A stretch of 64,000 nucleotides of DNA from the NCBI GenBank assembly GCA_964591275.1, contig CAZQAE010000016.1:1-64000 (forward strand), read 5' to 3'. This stretch comes from G963674685 sp964591275. GTDB taxonomy: Bacteria; Lernaellota; Lernaellaia; JACKCT01. This document shows, in pieces, positions 35,601 to 44,245 of this stretch (position 1 is its first letter; each line of letters opens with the position of its first letter). Position numbers and translations under genes: made by a program. The notes beneath the pieces were generated by a model that did no database searches, was not told the DNA's origin, and saw only the letters and a list, made by a program, of their open reading frames with translations.

Positions 35601-37097
35601 ATGTCCCGATCCTGTTATCTCGCCTTCGATCTCGGCGCGAGCAGCGGTCGTGCGATTTTGGGATACCTGGAAAATGACCGGCTTGAAATCAAGGAAATCC
35701 ACCGCTTTGAAAACCGGATGCTCAAACTCCACGGCCATTTGCACTGGGATCTATACGGTCTTTTGGCCAACATTAAAGAGGGGATGAAGAAATGTGCGGT
35801 CGGCGAAATCAAGCCGGTGAGCGTGGGCATCGACACCTGGGGAGTGGATTTCGGCCTGCTGGCGGAGGACGGCTCGCTCATCGGCCTTCCTTTCGCATAT
35901 CGCGACAGCCGCACCGAAGGCATGATGGAATCCTTTTTTGCGTCGCATTCGAGCGAAACTATTTACTCGTTAACGGGCACGCAAAGCCTCCCCATCAACA
36001 CGCTCTTCCAACTCTGGTCGATGATACGGAAGCGCAGTCCGCTTTTGTTCAAACGTACGGCAAAAGACCTTTTGTTCATGCCGGACCTTTTTCACTATTT
36101 TTTGGCCGGTGTCAAAAAAACTGAGTTTTCCATCGCCACGACCTCACAGCTTTTCGATTTGAAGGAAATGCGCTGGCAGGAGGGATTATGTCTTGAGGCG
36201 GGGTGCGACGAAATGATGCAGGAAGTCGTGATGCCGGGATCCATCCTGGGCTCAATCAGCCAGGAACTTTGCGAGCAAACAGGTTTTGAACCTGTTCCAC
36301 TCGTCGCCGTCGGCACGCACGACACGGCCTCCGCCGTCGCCGCCGTTCCCGCGCAGGGCACGGACTGGGCATTTATCAGTTCCGGCACTTGGTCGCTGAT
36401 GGGCGTGGAACTCAAAAGTCCGATCCTCACGGAAAAGGCGCGCCTTGCGAACTTCACAAATGAAGGAGGAGTGAACGGCACGATTCGCTTTTTGAAAAAC
36501 ATCGCGGGATTGTATCTATTGCAAAAGTGCCGGGAGATATGGTCGGTCGACAAAGAGGTCAGCTACGACGAGTTGATCGATGAAGCTGAATCGGCCCATA
36601 GCGAGCATGCGTACATTGATCCCGACCATCCGGATTTTTTGAAACCATCAAATATGGTTGAGGCCATTCAGAAGCGTTGCCAGGCTATCGGCATCCAGGT
36701 TCCGCACGGTCGCCCCAGGATTGTTCATTGCATCATGCGCAGTCTGGCTCTGAAATACCGATACACTCTTGAACAGCTACGTATCACGCAGTCCAAGCCG
36801 ATCAACCGTATCCACATCATCGGCGGCGGAGCGAAAAATAGAATGCTCTGTCAATTCACCGCCAATGCGACGCGCCTGCCGGTTTACGCCGGACCTGTTG
36901 AGGCGACGGCCATCGGCAATCTTCTCGTGCAGGCCATGGCCGACGGCAAGGTTTCCTCGCTGGATCATCTTCGCGGCATCGTGCGCGATTCCTTTGAGAT
37001 AAAAATTTATGAGCCGAATCCATCGCCGGAATGGGAAGATGCCTGGGAAATATTTCAAGCCCTCGTCATGAAACAGCGGCCCGATAAGGAACACTAG
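35601..37097 (+). CDS. rhaB: Rhamnulokinase
   Basis: 498 residues of FGGY-kinase type: first phosphate motif YLAFDLGASSGRAILG, substrate region VGIDTWGVDFGLLAEDG, PFAYRDSRTEGM, a second phosphate motif VAVGTHDTASAVAAVPA with FISSGTWSLMGVEL, and the adenosine motif INRIHIIGGGAKNRMLCQFTANATRLPVYAGPVEATAIGNLL. It phosphorylates L-rhamnulose at C1. Two bases separate it from rhaD and it is followed by rhaA, so the three form an operon. Confidence 0.96.
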   Translation: MSRSCYLAFDLGASSGRAILGYLENDRLEIKEIHRFENRMLKLHGHLHWDLYGLLANIKEGMKKCAVGEIKPVSVGIDTWGVDFGLLAEDGSLIGLPFAYRDSRTEGMMESFFASHSSETIYSLTGTQSLPINTLFQLWSMIRKRSPLLFKRTAKDLLFMPDLFHYFLAGVKKTEFSIATTSQLFDLKEMRWQEGLCLEAGCDEMMQEVVMPGSILGSISQELCEQTGFEPVPLVAVGTHDTASAVAAVPAQGTDWAFISSGTWSLMGVELKSPILTEKARLANFTNEGGVNGTIRFLKNIAGLYLLQKCREIWSVDKEVSYDELIDEAESAHSEHAYIDPDHPDFLKPSNMVEAIQKRCQAIGIQVPHGRPRIVHCIMRSLALKYRYTLEQLRITQSKPINRIHIIGGGAKNRMLCQFTANATRLPVYAGPVEATAIGNLLVQAMADGKVSSLDHLRGIVRDSFEIKIYEPNPSPEWEDAWEIFQALVMKQRPDKEH

Positions 37098-37128
37098 TGG
37101 GTTGAGTGAAACTAAAAGGGAGAGGCTA

Positions 37129-38397
37129 TTGAGCGATCAATCGATTGAACAAAGCTATCAGCAAGCCCTGGAGCGCTACGCCGATTTCGGCGTGGATACG
37201 GACGCGGCCCTGAAATCCCTATCATCAACTTCTATTTCCCTGCAGTGTTGGCAGGGTGATGATGTGAGCGGTTTCGAGACCCCGGACGCGGAGCTTGGCG
37301 GCGGGGGAATTGCCGTCACCGGAAACTATCCGGGCAAGGCGCGCACCATCGACGAATTGCGCCGGGACCTGGCCGAAGCCTATTCGCTTATTCCCGGCAA
37401 ACATCGCTTGAATCTGCATTCCAGTTACGGCGACTTTGGCGACCGGCGCATCGACCGCGACCAATTCGCCCCCGAGCATTTTCAAACATGGGTGGACTGG
37501 GCACGGGAAAACGATCTGGCGCTTGATTTCAACGCCACGCTGTTTTCCCACGCAAAGGCCGACTCGGGGTTCACGTTGGCCAGCATGGATAAGGGTATCC
37601 GTTCTTTTTGGATCGAGCATGTCAAACGCTGCCGGGAAATCGCCGCCTGGATGGGCGAAAAACTTGGAAACCCGTGCATCCACAATTTATGGATTCCCGA
37701 CGGCGCCAAAGACGAAACGGTCAGCCGCATGAAGCATCGGGAACATCTGCACAGCAGCCTGGAAGAAATCTACGGCGTCCGACACGCATCCGAACATCTG
37801 AAAGACAGCGTGGAATGCAAGCTTTTCGGCATCGGCTCCGAGTCCTTCGTGGTAGGCTCCCACGAATTTTATCTCCTGTGGGCGCTCCAAAAAGGCGTAA
37901 TGGTCTGCCTGGACATGGGCCATTTTCACCCCACTGAATCCGTCGCCGACAAGCTCTCGGCGCTTCTTGTTTTCTTTGATGAAATATTGCTGCACGTCAG
38001 CCGGGGCGTGCGCTGGGATTCGGATCACGTCGTCACATTGAACGATGAATTGCGTGCGCTCATGCTCGAAATAACGCGGGCCAGGGCGCTCAATCGCGTC
38101 CACATCGCCCTGGATTTTTTCGACGCCTCCATCAACCGCGTCGGCGCATGGGTCATAGGAACACGCGCCACGCAAAAAGCGCTTCTCTATGCGTTGCTGG
38201 AACCGACGGAGAAACTGCGTGACATGGAGGCAAAAGGCGATCTCTTTGGTCGCCTGGCGCTCATGGAAGAGATGAAGATCATGCCCCTGGGCGCCGTTTG
38301 GGATTACCATTGCCTCACGCATGGAGTCCCCGGCGCTTCCGATTGGATGCGGAAGATTTATGATTACGAAGACCGCGTGCTCAAAGCAAGAGTGTGA
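37129..38397 (+). CDS. rhaA: L-rhamnose isomerase
   Basis: 422 residues from the TTG at 37129, which follows AGGGAGAGG (E. coli RhaA has 419); an upstream TTG at 37102 is less likely. ALKSLSSTSISLQCWQGDDVSGFE at the N-terminus, NLHSSYGDFG, CIHNLWIPDGAKDETVSR, MVCLDMGHFHPTESVADKLSAL (metal-binding Asp and His) and HVSRGVRWDSDHVV are RhaA signatures. It interconverts L-rhamnose and L-rhamnulose. No transporter or AraC-type regulator for rhamnose is in the window. Confidence 0.96.
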   Translation: MSDQSIEQSYQQALERYADFGVDTDAALKSLSSTSISLQCWQGDDVSGFETPDAELGGGGIAVTGNYPGKARTIDELRRDLAEAYSLIPGKHRLNLHSSYGDFGDRRIDRDQFAPEHFQTWVDWARENDLALDFNATLFSHAKADSGFTLASMDKGIRSFWIEHVKRCREIAAWMGEKLGNPCIHNLWIPDGAKDETVSRMKHREHLHSSLEEIYGVRHASEHLKDSVECKLFGIGSESFVVGSHEFYLLWALQKGVMVCLDMGHFHPTESVADKLSALLVFFDEILLHVSRGVRWDSDHVVTLNDELRALMLEITRARALNRVHIALDFFDASINRVGAWVIGTRATQKALLYALLEPTEKLRDMEAKGDLFGRLALMEEMKIMPLGAVWDYHCLTHGVPGASDWMRKIYDYEDRVLKARV

Positions 38398-38593
38398 TGA
38401 GCGCCTGTTGGAAAATGTGGGAAAATCAGTTCTTAAGAAGGATAATTAAAGATACCAGAGATCCGACTGCTTTTTACATGGCGGCCAGTGAACAAATAAA
38501 TCGATCCCGTTTATTGGGCTAAAGGTCTCAGGCTGAATGTTCGAATGATGATAAACTGCGTTTCCCACCATCTCATATTTATTATCCTGGCGG

Positions 38594-39292
38594 TCATAAA
38601 AGATCAGAGGAGGACTCTGTGAACAGGAGATGTTGCATTTTCTGACCGGTGCATAGCCTGTTCCTGTTTTTTTTTGAAGCGGAGATAGATACAGGGCAGT
38701 AATAAGTTTGAGCAATGAAAACGGTTGGCCCGATGATGCCCACTTCAATTTCAGGATCTTCCAGAAGCAGATCCGGAATCGGCAGGACCGGTTGGCAATA
38801 GATACGTTTGCACCCCACGGATTTGTACCAATCGATTGTCCCCCGATTGAATCCGTGTTTTCCATATTCAACAGGCAGTTCAATTTTCCGGTCGGTTCGC
38901 AGCCTTGGGTCGACATCGATTTCCAGCGTCACGCGGCCCATGGAAAAATTTAGGCCCAGGGAATGTAAAACCGCCGCGCCATTAATGTCGTTTGTTATTA
39001 TTTCTCGCCCTCCGCAACGTGTATAAGAATCAACGAGTGAAGTGATTTTGTCTTTTTCCGATTCCGAAAATCCTGGAATTATGAGCGAACAGGGAATGGA
39101 TTTTTCCTGCAAACGGGCCATCAGATCGATAAGCCGATTGTTTTCTGGAAGGTTGCATGCGCACGTCTCGCTGCCAATCCAAACAAAGGAGACTTCTTCG
39201 ACTTCCTCAACCCAGGGCGGCAAACCAGTCCTCCAGTCGATGCCCGCTCCGTATTTTATAGTAGTCACATCTCCCCCTTTGGGTAATAACAA
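38594..39292 (-). CDS. U32-peptidase-like protein, smaller partner
   Basis: 232 residues. FVWIGSETCACNLPENNRLIDLMARLQEKSIPCSLIIPGFSE, LGLNFSMGRVTLEIDVDPR and Cys residues near the C-terminus (KSVGCKRIYC, YYCPVSISA) give it the look of a U32 subunit. Its start overlaps the end of the upstream U32 gene by 28 bp; the exact start is unsure. U32 proteins bind iron-sulfur clusters and act in oxygen-independent hydroxylations (UbiU/UbiV, TrhP) or as proteases; they often come in pairs, as here. Confidence 0.6.
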   Translation of the reverse strand: MLLPKGGDVTTIKYGAGIDWRTGLPPWVEEVEEVSFVWIGSETCACNLPENNRLIDLMARLQEKSIPCSLIIPGFSESEKDKITSLVDSYTRCGGREIITNDINGAAVLHSLGLNFSMGRVTLEIDVDPRLRTDRKIELPVEYGKHGFNRGTIDWYKSVGCKRIYCQPVLPIPDLLLEDPEIEVGIIGPTVFIAQTYYCPVSISASKKNRNRLCTGQKMQHLLFTESSSDLL

Positions 39293-40314
39293 TATTTCTC
39301 ACAGTTCGCCACAAGATGGGTCCGTTGATAAAGCTTCCGACTTTCTTTGAAAAACTCACCTTCGTCCGGAGTATTTTCAAAGAGTTCCACAATCCTCCGG
39401 ACGAACTTCACTGATTCCACCTGCATCTTCGGTTCCAGAGTCCGGTTGACGACCTTGAGATAGCGGCAGCCGGCCCGAACCAGTCCAGGGAGCGCACAGG
39501 CGCCGCAGGTCCAGACGTGATGGTGCTCACGGAGAACCTGAAGGGTTTGCTTCACGGCGTTTTTGTTGTTTGAAAGCTTATCCGGGTGGTACCGCTGCCT
39601 GCAGGCGAGAGGAGAGGGGAAGAAACGAAACATGATTCTTTGCAGGAGAATATGGATGGGCGGAGGGATAGCTGATTTGAGCGCCTGAAACCGTTCACCT
39701 CGAATCAATTTCAGATGGCCGACCGGGGATTCTCCAGTGTGATGATGGAAATTGCAATGGCCATCATCGAAGAAACATCTCTCGCGATAAAAAAGGATCT
39801 CCGTAGAGACACCCTCGGCCTCAATTTTACTGATCTGATCGTGCGCAAAGTGCCGGGGGAGAATGATGCGTGTAAAGCCGAGACTTTTTAACAAGCGGAC
39901 TGTCTCAACCGTGCCGCAGTTCATGGTGGAGCTGGCATGAAGTTGGATGCCCGGAAACCGTTTGTTTAGCTCCATGGCCAAGCCCATATCCTTGACGACA
40001 ATCCGGTCAATCCCGATTGCCACAGCTTTTTCTGCGATGTCCAGGGCCATCAGCATCTGTTGGTCAGTACAGGAAACGTTTAACAAAAGGCAAACCGGTA
40101 CGTTATACTCTTTCGTGATTTCAACCAATTTCCGTAATTCGGCAAGATCCTTCAGGTTTTCCGAATGACGACCTCTCCTTGTCAGCCCTCGCGTACCCAC
40201 GGAATTGCAACCGGCCTCCACGTTGATTCCGCAATAAAATTCCCTTGCGCCGGCCTGTATCAAAGGGACAGCGTTGCTTGCCTGACTTATCCCGGAGCAG
40301 ATGGCAGTGCCCAT
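39265..40314 (-). CDS. U32-peptidase-family protein, larger partner
   Basis: 349 residues from the ATG at 40314, which has AAAAAGGAG before it; the frame is open to 40380. QAGAREFYCGINVEAG, CLLLNVSCTD, IDRIVVKDMGLAMELNKRFPGIQLHASSTMNCGTVETVRLLKSLGFTRIILPRH are U32 features (TIM-barrel half). Four Cys in the family positions (CFFDDGHCNF, CRQRY, CGACALPGL) could bind a 4Fe-4S cluster. Function not known; hydroxylation of a small molecule or RNA is a possibility. An IS1182 remnant lies directly upstream. Confidence 0.8.
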   Translation of the reverse strand: MGTAICSGISQASNAVPLIQAGAREFYCGINVEAGCNSVGTRGLTRRGRHSENLKDLAELRKLVEITKEYNVPVCLLLNVSCTDQQMLMALDIAEKAVAIGIDRIVVKDMGLAMELNKRFPGIQLHASSTMNCGTVETVRLLKSLGFTRIILPRHFAHDQISKIEAEGVSTEILFYRERCFFDDGHCNFHHHTGESPVGHLKLIRGERFQALKSAIPPPIHILLQRIMFRFFPSPLACRQRYHPDKLSNNKNAVKQTLQVLREHHHVWTCGACALPGLVRAGCRYLKVVNRTLEPKMQVESVKFVRRIVELFENTPDEGEFFKESRKLYQRTHLVANCEKYCYYPKGEM

Positions 40315-40492
40315 GAATGGGCTCCTTTTTGAAGCTGTAATCCCCCCACTTAAGAGACTGTCGATAAGCTCACTTAGCAACGAGGGGCCAATTTTTGCAA
40401 CCTGACGCGCCGTTCGTTTACGTCATTTTTCCTCAAGCCGCAGCCTGAACCTTTCTTTCGCCTTCCGTGGCCGTTTGGAAGGCCATAATCCG
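40315..40492. other. Probable end of a decayed IS1182-type element
   Basis: Between the U32 start and the transposase remnant lies a 178-bp stretch without a gene. ACGAGGGGCCAATTTTTGCA (about 40380-40399) may be the element's terminal repeat; its partner is not visible because the 5' part is gone. Confidence 0.35.
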
Positions 40493-40680
40493 TCACAAAA
40501 GTGGGCGCAACGCGCCCAGAAGGGACCAGGCGCGATTCAGGTTGTAAGCTGAGCAGTACAGAGCAAATTCCAAGCGCACTCCCGCCAAACCCCGGCGACG
40601 AAAGCGTTTCAATCCAAGGCGCTCACGCAGTTCCGCGAATACCGGTATCCAAAGACCAGACCTGCCTGATAAATTTTTAC
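40493..40680 (-). pseudogene. C-terminal remnant of IS1182-type transposase
   Basis: Reading the minus strand, the frame gives GLWIPVFAELRERLGLKRFRRRGLAGVRLEFALYCSAYNLNRAW and ends ...GALRPLL then TGA at 40493-40495. The RRRGLAGVRLEF...YNLNR pattern matches the C-terminus of IS1182/IS5-type transposases. The catalytic part is missing, so the element is dead. The remainder of 40681-40767 holds nothing further. Confidence 0.75.
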
Positions 40681-40767
40681 TACGGAATTGTCAGTCACCG
40701 CCTTGTCAACTTTTGGCGCAGGCGGGAGTTTCGCTGCCGGGCGATTTACACTCATAAGCTCTTTGCC

Positions 40768-41091
40768 CTAATCCAGGTGAAACACTTCTTCCAGCTCGAT
40801 CATGTTCAGTTCGGGGCTGTCTTCGTCAATCGCCTCAAAGAAGGGCATCATCAAATCCTGCCATTTCGTGTTAATGACTTCCGTTGACATGCCCTCCCAG
40901 GCAGCCTGAAAGCTGTCGGGCGTTTCAAAATATCCGAAAACCTGACCGTCGCTTTGCATAAACAGCGAATAGTTATGCCAACCGTGGCGAGTTAGCGCTT
41001 CGAGCATGGCCGGCCAGACAACTTCGTGACATCGTTTGTATAGCTCGATTTTATCGGCGCGAACTTTGAAAGTGAATCCTACGCGTGTCAT
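40768..41091 (-). CDS. rhaM: L-rhamnose mutarotase
   Basis: 107 residues from the ATG at 41091 (AAAGGAAA before it; a TTG at 41097 is also open). RVGFTFKVRADKIELYKRCHEVVWPAMLEALTRHGWHNYSLFMQSDG, YFETPDSFQAAWEGM and KWQDLMMPFF fit RhaM, which interconverts alpha and beta anomers of L-rhamnose (E. coli 104 residues). It starts 12 bp after the methyltransferase gene on the minus strand, away from rhaDBA, perhaps because an IS event broke up an older arrangement. Confidence 0.93.
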   Translation of the reverse strand: MTRVGFTFKVRADKIELYKRCHEVVWPAMLEALTRHGWHNYSLFMQSDGQVFGYFETPDSFQAAWEGMSTEVINTKWQDLMMPFFEAIDEDSPELNMIELEEVFHLD

Positions 41092-41103
41092 GGACAATTT
41101 CCT

Positions 41104-41649
41104 TTATTCCTTTATGAGTAACGCCGCGTGACTCAGTCCTATATGCGGCTTGTCCGCCAGGCGCAAACCGATCTGCTTGCAAATTTCGATGGATTTTTTC
41201 ATATCATTTCCTGTCACATGAAAACGCGGCTCGGCGATAAGAAACTTTCCGCCTGTCGCCAGCGCTGCCGCAACCTGCTCGAAAAATCGTTTCTGATCCG
41301 GCATCTCGTGCACGGACCACATCGCCACGGCAAAATCCACGTCTTTATGTGCGCCGATGTGATCCTCGGAGCAGTGGAAGGCTTCGATGCGCTCGGCGAC
41401 GCCTTTTTTTTGCGCGCGCTTTATGAGGACATCCAGTATCTCCTGCTGTAGATCCACCGAGATGACTTTGCCGGCGTCGCCCACAATCTCGGCAGCTGCG
41501 ATGGAGAAAAAGCCCATTCCGCATCCGAGATCCATGACTGTCGCGCCCGCGCCGACGTGCGCGCCAATAATCTTTTCCGGATTCTGGAAAAGCCGCCGCC
41601 CCACGTGGTCGAAAAGGTAGGCGTGTCGCCAGTGGCATAGATCAGCCAT
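41104..41649 (-). CDS. Class I SAM-dependent methyltransferase
   Basis: 181 residues from the ATG at 41649 (TTGGGGAA before it). The SAM-binding motif is VMDLGCGMGFFSIAAAEIVGDAGKVISVDLQQE; then FAVAMWSVHEMPDQKRFFEQV and LIAEPRFHVT. UbiE/arsenite-methyltransferase-like, substrate unknown. The frame is open to 41754, but the first 35 residues of that form do not look like protein. It ends 12 bp before rhaM and is probably cotranscribed with it. Confidence 0.85.
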   Translation of the reverse strand: MADLCHWRHAYLFDHVGRRLFQNPEKIIGAHVGAGATVMDLGCGMGFFSIAAAEIVGDAGKVISVDLQQEILDVLIKRAQKKGVAERIEAFHCSEDHIGAHKDVDFAVAMWSVHEMPDQKRFFEQVAAALATGGKFLIAEPRFHVTGNDMKKSIEICKQIGLRLADKPHIGLSHAALLIKE

Positions 41650-41769
41650 ATGGATTCCCCAATTTGATGAGCGTCTCAAATCCTGCGCTAAAACTAGTGG
41701 AAAGCTCAAATGAGGGCAAGGCGTTGTGACGGCCCCTAATCTATGAGGATGCAAGCGCGGGTTGGGAGG

Positions 41770-42363
41770 CTATTTTAATTGTTCGCGCTCGAATTTCCTC
41801 ATGACATCGGCCAATTCCCGGTACGCCATTGCCGCCTCGCGTACACGGTCACTTGGCCAAAAGGAATTGTCGTTTAGCAAATCTTCAACCGTACCCGGGC
41901 CGATTTTCCAAACGTCATTTTTAGACAAGATGTCGCCTGGAATATCGAAAAAATTTGCGACAAAATAATTGGCGACGAAACGCAAGGATTCCACCGTTTG
42001 AATGTGTTTGAAACAATGATGATTTTTCGCAATAAGATTTCCCTTGAGGAGGATGCGTTTGCTCTTGACGAAATCGAAAACACAGCCGGCTCTTTCATCG
42101 TCGCAATTAAAGGCGATGAAGTTGTCTTGAAAAGTCAGATCCTCAGCAAAAGACAGGTCGATGGCCTGGTGGGTGCATTTTGTCAGCGCGCACCCCTCGA
42201 CCAGAAGGCGTTTGCTTTTCCAGCCCGCCACTGCGGACCAGCCTGATCCATACAACACGCAATTTTTTATCGTGATATCATTGGCCTCACAAAGCCAGGT
42301 CACGCCGCCCGAGCACGTCTGCGCTGGATGCCCCGCGTGTCCGAAGTGGATATTCTCGATCAA
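41770..42363 (-). pseudogene. Parallel beta-helix protein, probably 5'-truncated
   Basis: 197 residues starting at a TTG inside what looks like a running beta-helix: IENIHFGHAGH, NDITIKNCVLYGSGWSAVAG, SKRLLVEGCALTKCTHQAIDLS, EDLTFQDNFIAFNC, SKRILLKGNLIAKNHH, ESLRFVANYF (repeat step about 22 residues). The frame continues upstream without a start or signal peptide to a TGA near 42430, so the 5' part seems lost. Such proteins are usually secreted and bind or cleave polysaccharides. It could also be a short intact protein from an unusual start. Confidence 0.5.
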
Positions 42364-42579
42364 AATGCGACGGTTATCATCGCCGATGGAATGTGGCGTT
42401 TTCTTAAGGTGTTTTTCGACAAATAATTTCCTTCATCAATGATTGCGTGCGTAGCGACATTTTAGCATGTTGACTTTATAAGGGCGCAATTGGACTGTGC
42501 AAGGTGTTTTCAGTGCATAGCTTAATGCAAGTAAGCTCGGTTTCAGGTCAATTATGAAAACAAAGGAGTAAGGTGAATT

Positions 42580-43404
42580 ATGGATTTTAAGGGGCGATGC
42601 GTGTACGTGAGCGGCGGATCAAGCGGGATCGGCCTCGCGGCGGCCAGGCTTTTTTCTTCGAAGGGCGCGGATGTATTCATTTTCTCCATCGACGATGAAG
42701 ATGCCATGCGCGCAGCCTTGGGGAAGATTAGCGGCGCGAAACGAACAGAGGCACAGCGTTTTGATTATCTAAAACTTGACGTGTCGGACGAAAAGGTGGT
42801 CGCAGAAAAACTCGCAAGCGCCGCCGATTCTTTCGGGTCGCCATACGTGATCATCAACAGCGCCGGGATCGGCGGCGCGGTGTATTTTGAAAAACTTAGC
42901 TTTGAACGCTTCGACGCCACGATGAAAATTAATCTTTACGGCACGCGCAATGTTATCGCGGCGCTATTGCCACGCATGAAAGCAGGCGGCGGCTACATTG
43001 TGAACGTCTCTTCCTTTAGCGGGTTGGTGGGTATTGTCGGCTATACGGCCTACGCCTCGTCGAAATTCGCCGTGGTGGGATTTTCCCAGTCGCTAAGAGC
43101 GGAGTTGAAGCCAGACGGCATTTTTGTGTCGGTCATGTGCCCGCCGCAGGTGGATACGCCGCTACTGGTCAAGACCGATCCCGACAAACCGCCCGAAACC
43201 AAAGCGATCAATGACCGGGCGGGCATACTTAGTGCGCAGGAAGTTACCGAGTATATGTTTCGCGCCATGATGAAAAAGGAGTTTCTCATCATCCCCGGCG
43301 CCAAAGCGAAAATTTTTCACCTCTTCAATCGGCTGCTGCCGACCGTGCGGGAGCGAATAACGAATCGCCTTGTGGACAAGGTGAGAAAACAAACACGGGC
43401 TTAA
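42580..43404 (+). CDS. SDR similar to 3-ketodihydrosphingosine reductase
   Basis: 274 residues. Cofactor motif VYVSGGSSGIGLAAARLF, INSAGIGG, Ser in VNVSSFSGLVG, YTAYASSKFAVVGFSQSLRAEL (Tyr-Lys pair). The stretch VMCPPQVDTPLLVKTDPDKPPETKAIND matches the PPxxDTP and PxET pattern of eukaryotic KDSR. By family it could reduce 3-ketosphinganine; another lipid or polyol is equally possible. No serine palmitoyltransferase is in the window. AAAGGAG lies before the ATG. Confidence 0.8.
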   Translation: MDFKGRCVYVSGGSSGIGLAAARLFSSKGADVFIFSIDDEDAMRAALGKISGAKRTEAQRFDYLKLDVSDEKVVAEKLASAADSFGSPYVIINSAGIGGAVYFEKLSFERFDATMKINLYGTRNVIAALLPRMKAGGGYIVNVSSFSGLVGIVGYTAYASSKFAVVGFSQSLRAELKPDGIFVSVMCPPQVDTPLLVKTDPDKPPETKAINDRAGILSAQEVTEYMFRAMMKKEFLIIPGAKAKIFHLFNRLLPTVRERITNRLVDKVRKQTRA

Positions 43405-43478
43405 GACCGCCGTAGCGATTTGCATTCAAAAAACATAGTCGGCAATGGGTCAGCATCATGGGATGCTCATTTGCGTAG

Positions 43479-44207
43479 CTATGGCAGTTTTCCACAAACA
43501 GCTTTGTAGTGCGAGATTTTGGCGTTTTCGAAGGCATTTTGGATTGCTTCGACAAGGACGGCGGCGTGCGTGCCGCAAGGGGAAACGGACACGTAAACGA
43601 TCCGATATTCAATGAAATTGCGCCACGGCTTTTTGTCAGCCTGCAAGACCTTCCGGGGGCCGCCCTTTCGGCGCATGGCGATGGAAAACTTGGATTTTGT
43701 AGCCCAGGGATTATCTTTGTTTGGGAAAACTTCATCCGATAATTTTATCTCGTAACTTATGCCGCCCGAGGTGAATGACACGCGCTTTGAGCCGAACTGC
43801 CTGAGCTTCGTGTCGCTTTCGGTCCATTGCGCCGTACGTTTTTTGTAAACCTCTCGCCCCATTGTCTTTTCAATGCCGCGCGCCTTCAATTTACGACGGA
43901 CATCGCGCTGGAAAGCCCGTATGCCGCTTTCGATCTTGTCTTCATCTTGCACGCCGGTCTTTTCCGAGACTTCCTTCTTCCAGGTCTTGTGAAAGTCGTT
44001 TTTCGCGGCATTGATAACGTAGATCTTTGCCGTTTTTCCCACCATCGCCCCGCCGGAATAATCCCCCTCCTCGCCGAACGCCCAGTACTTGCTGCTTTCC
44101 GACCAGCCATAGATGGAAAGGGAAGTGTAAGAAGATTCCGCCGCGGAGATAGCGGGGCATAATAAAAACATCGCAACAATGCCGAAAATCAAAAGGCGCT
44201 TCATCAT
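43479..44207 (-). CDS. Secreted DUF2259-like protein
   Basis: 242 residues with a signal peptide (residues 1-22, ISAAES). IYGWSESSKYWAFGEEGDYSGG and KIYVINAAKNDF resemble DUF2259, a family of predicted secreted proteins of unknown role. The C-terminal VYVSVSPCGTHAAVLVEAI fits as well. It lies 38 bp after the membrane alkaline-phosphatase-superfamily gene on the same strand. Confidence 0.75.
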   Translation of the reverse strand: MMKRLLIFGIVAMFLLCPAISAAESSYTSLSIYGWSESSKYWAFGEEGDYSGGAMVGKTAKIYVINAAKNDFHKTWKKEVSEKTGVQDEDKIESGIRAFQRDVRRKLKARGIEKTMGREVYKKRTAQWTESDTKLRQFGSKRVSFTSGGISYEIKLSDEVFPNKDNPWATKSKFSIAMRRKGGPRKVLQADKKPWRNFIEYRIVYVSVSPCGTHAAVLVEAIQNAFENAKISHYKAVCGKLP

Positions 44208-44245
44208 TGCTACACCCCAAATGAGAAGAAATCATCCGTAGCGTT

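Noticed and set aside
40492..40506. 14-bp match (GTCACAAAAGTGGG) between the IS1182 remnant and the TIR at 55800
   Set aside because: In the IS remnant it is the transposase stop region, not a terminus; a 14-bp match in 64 kb can arise by chance.
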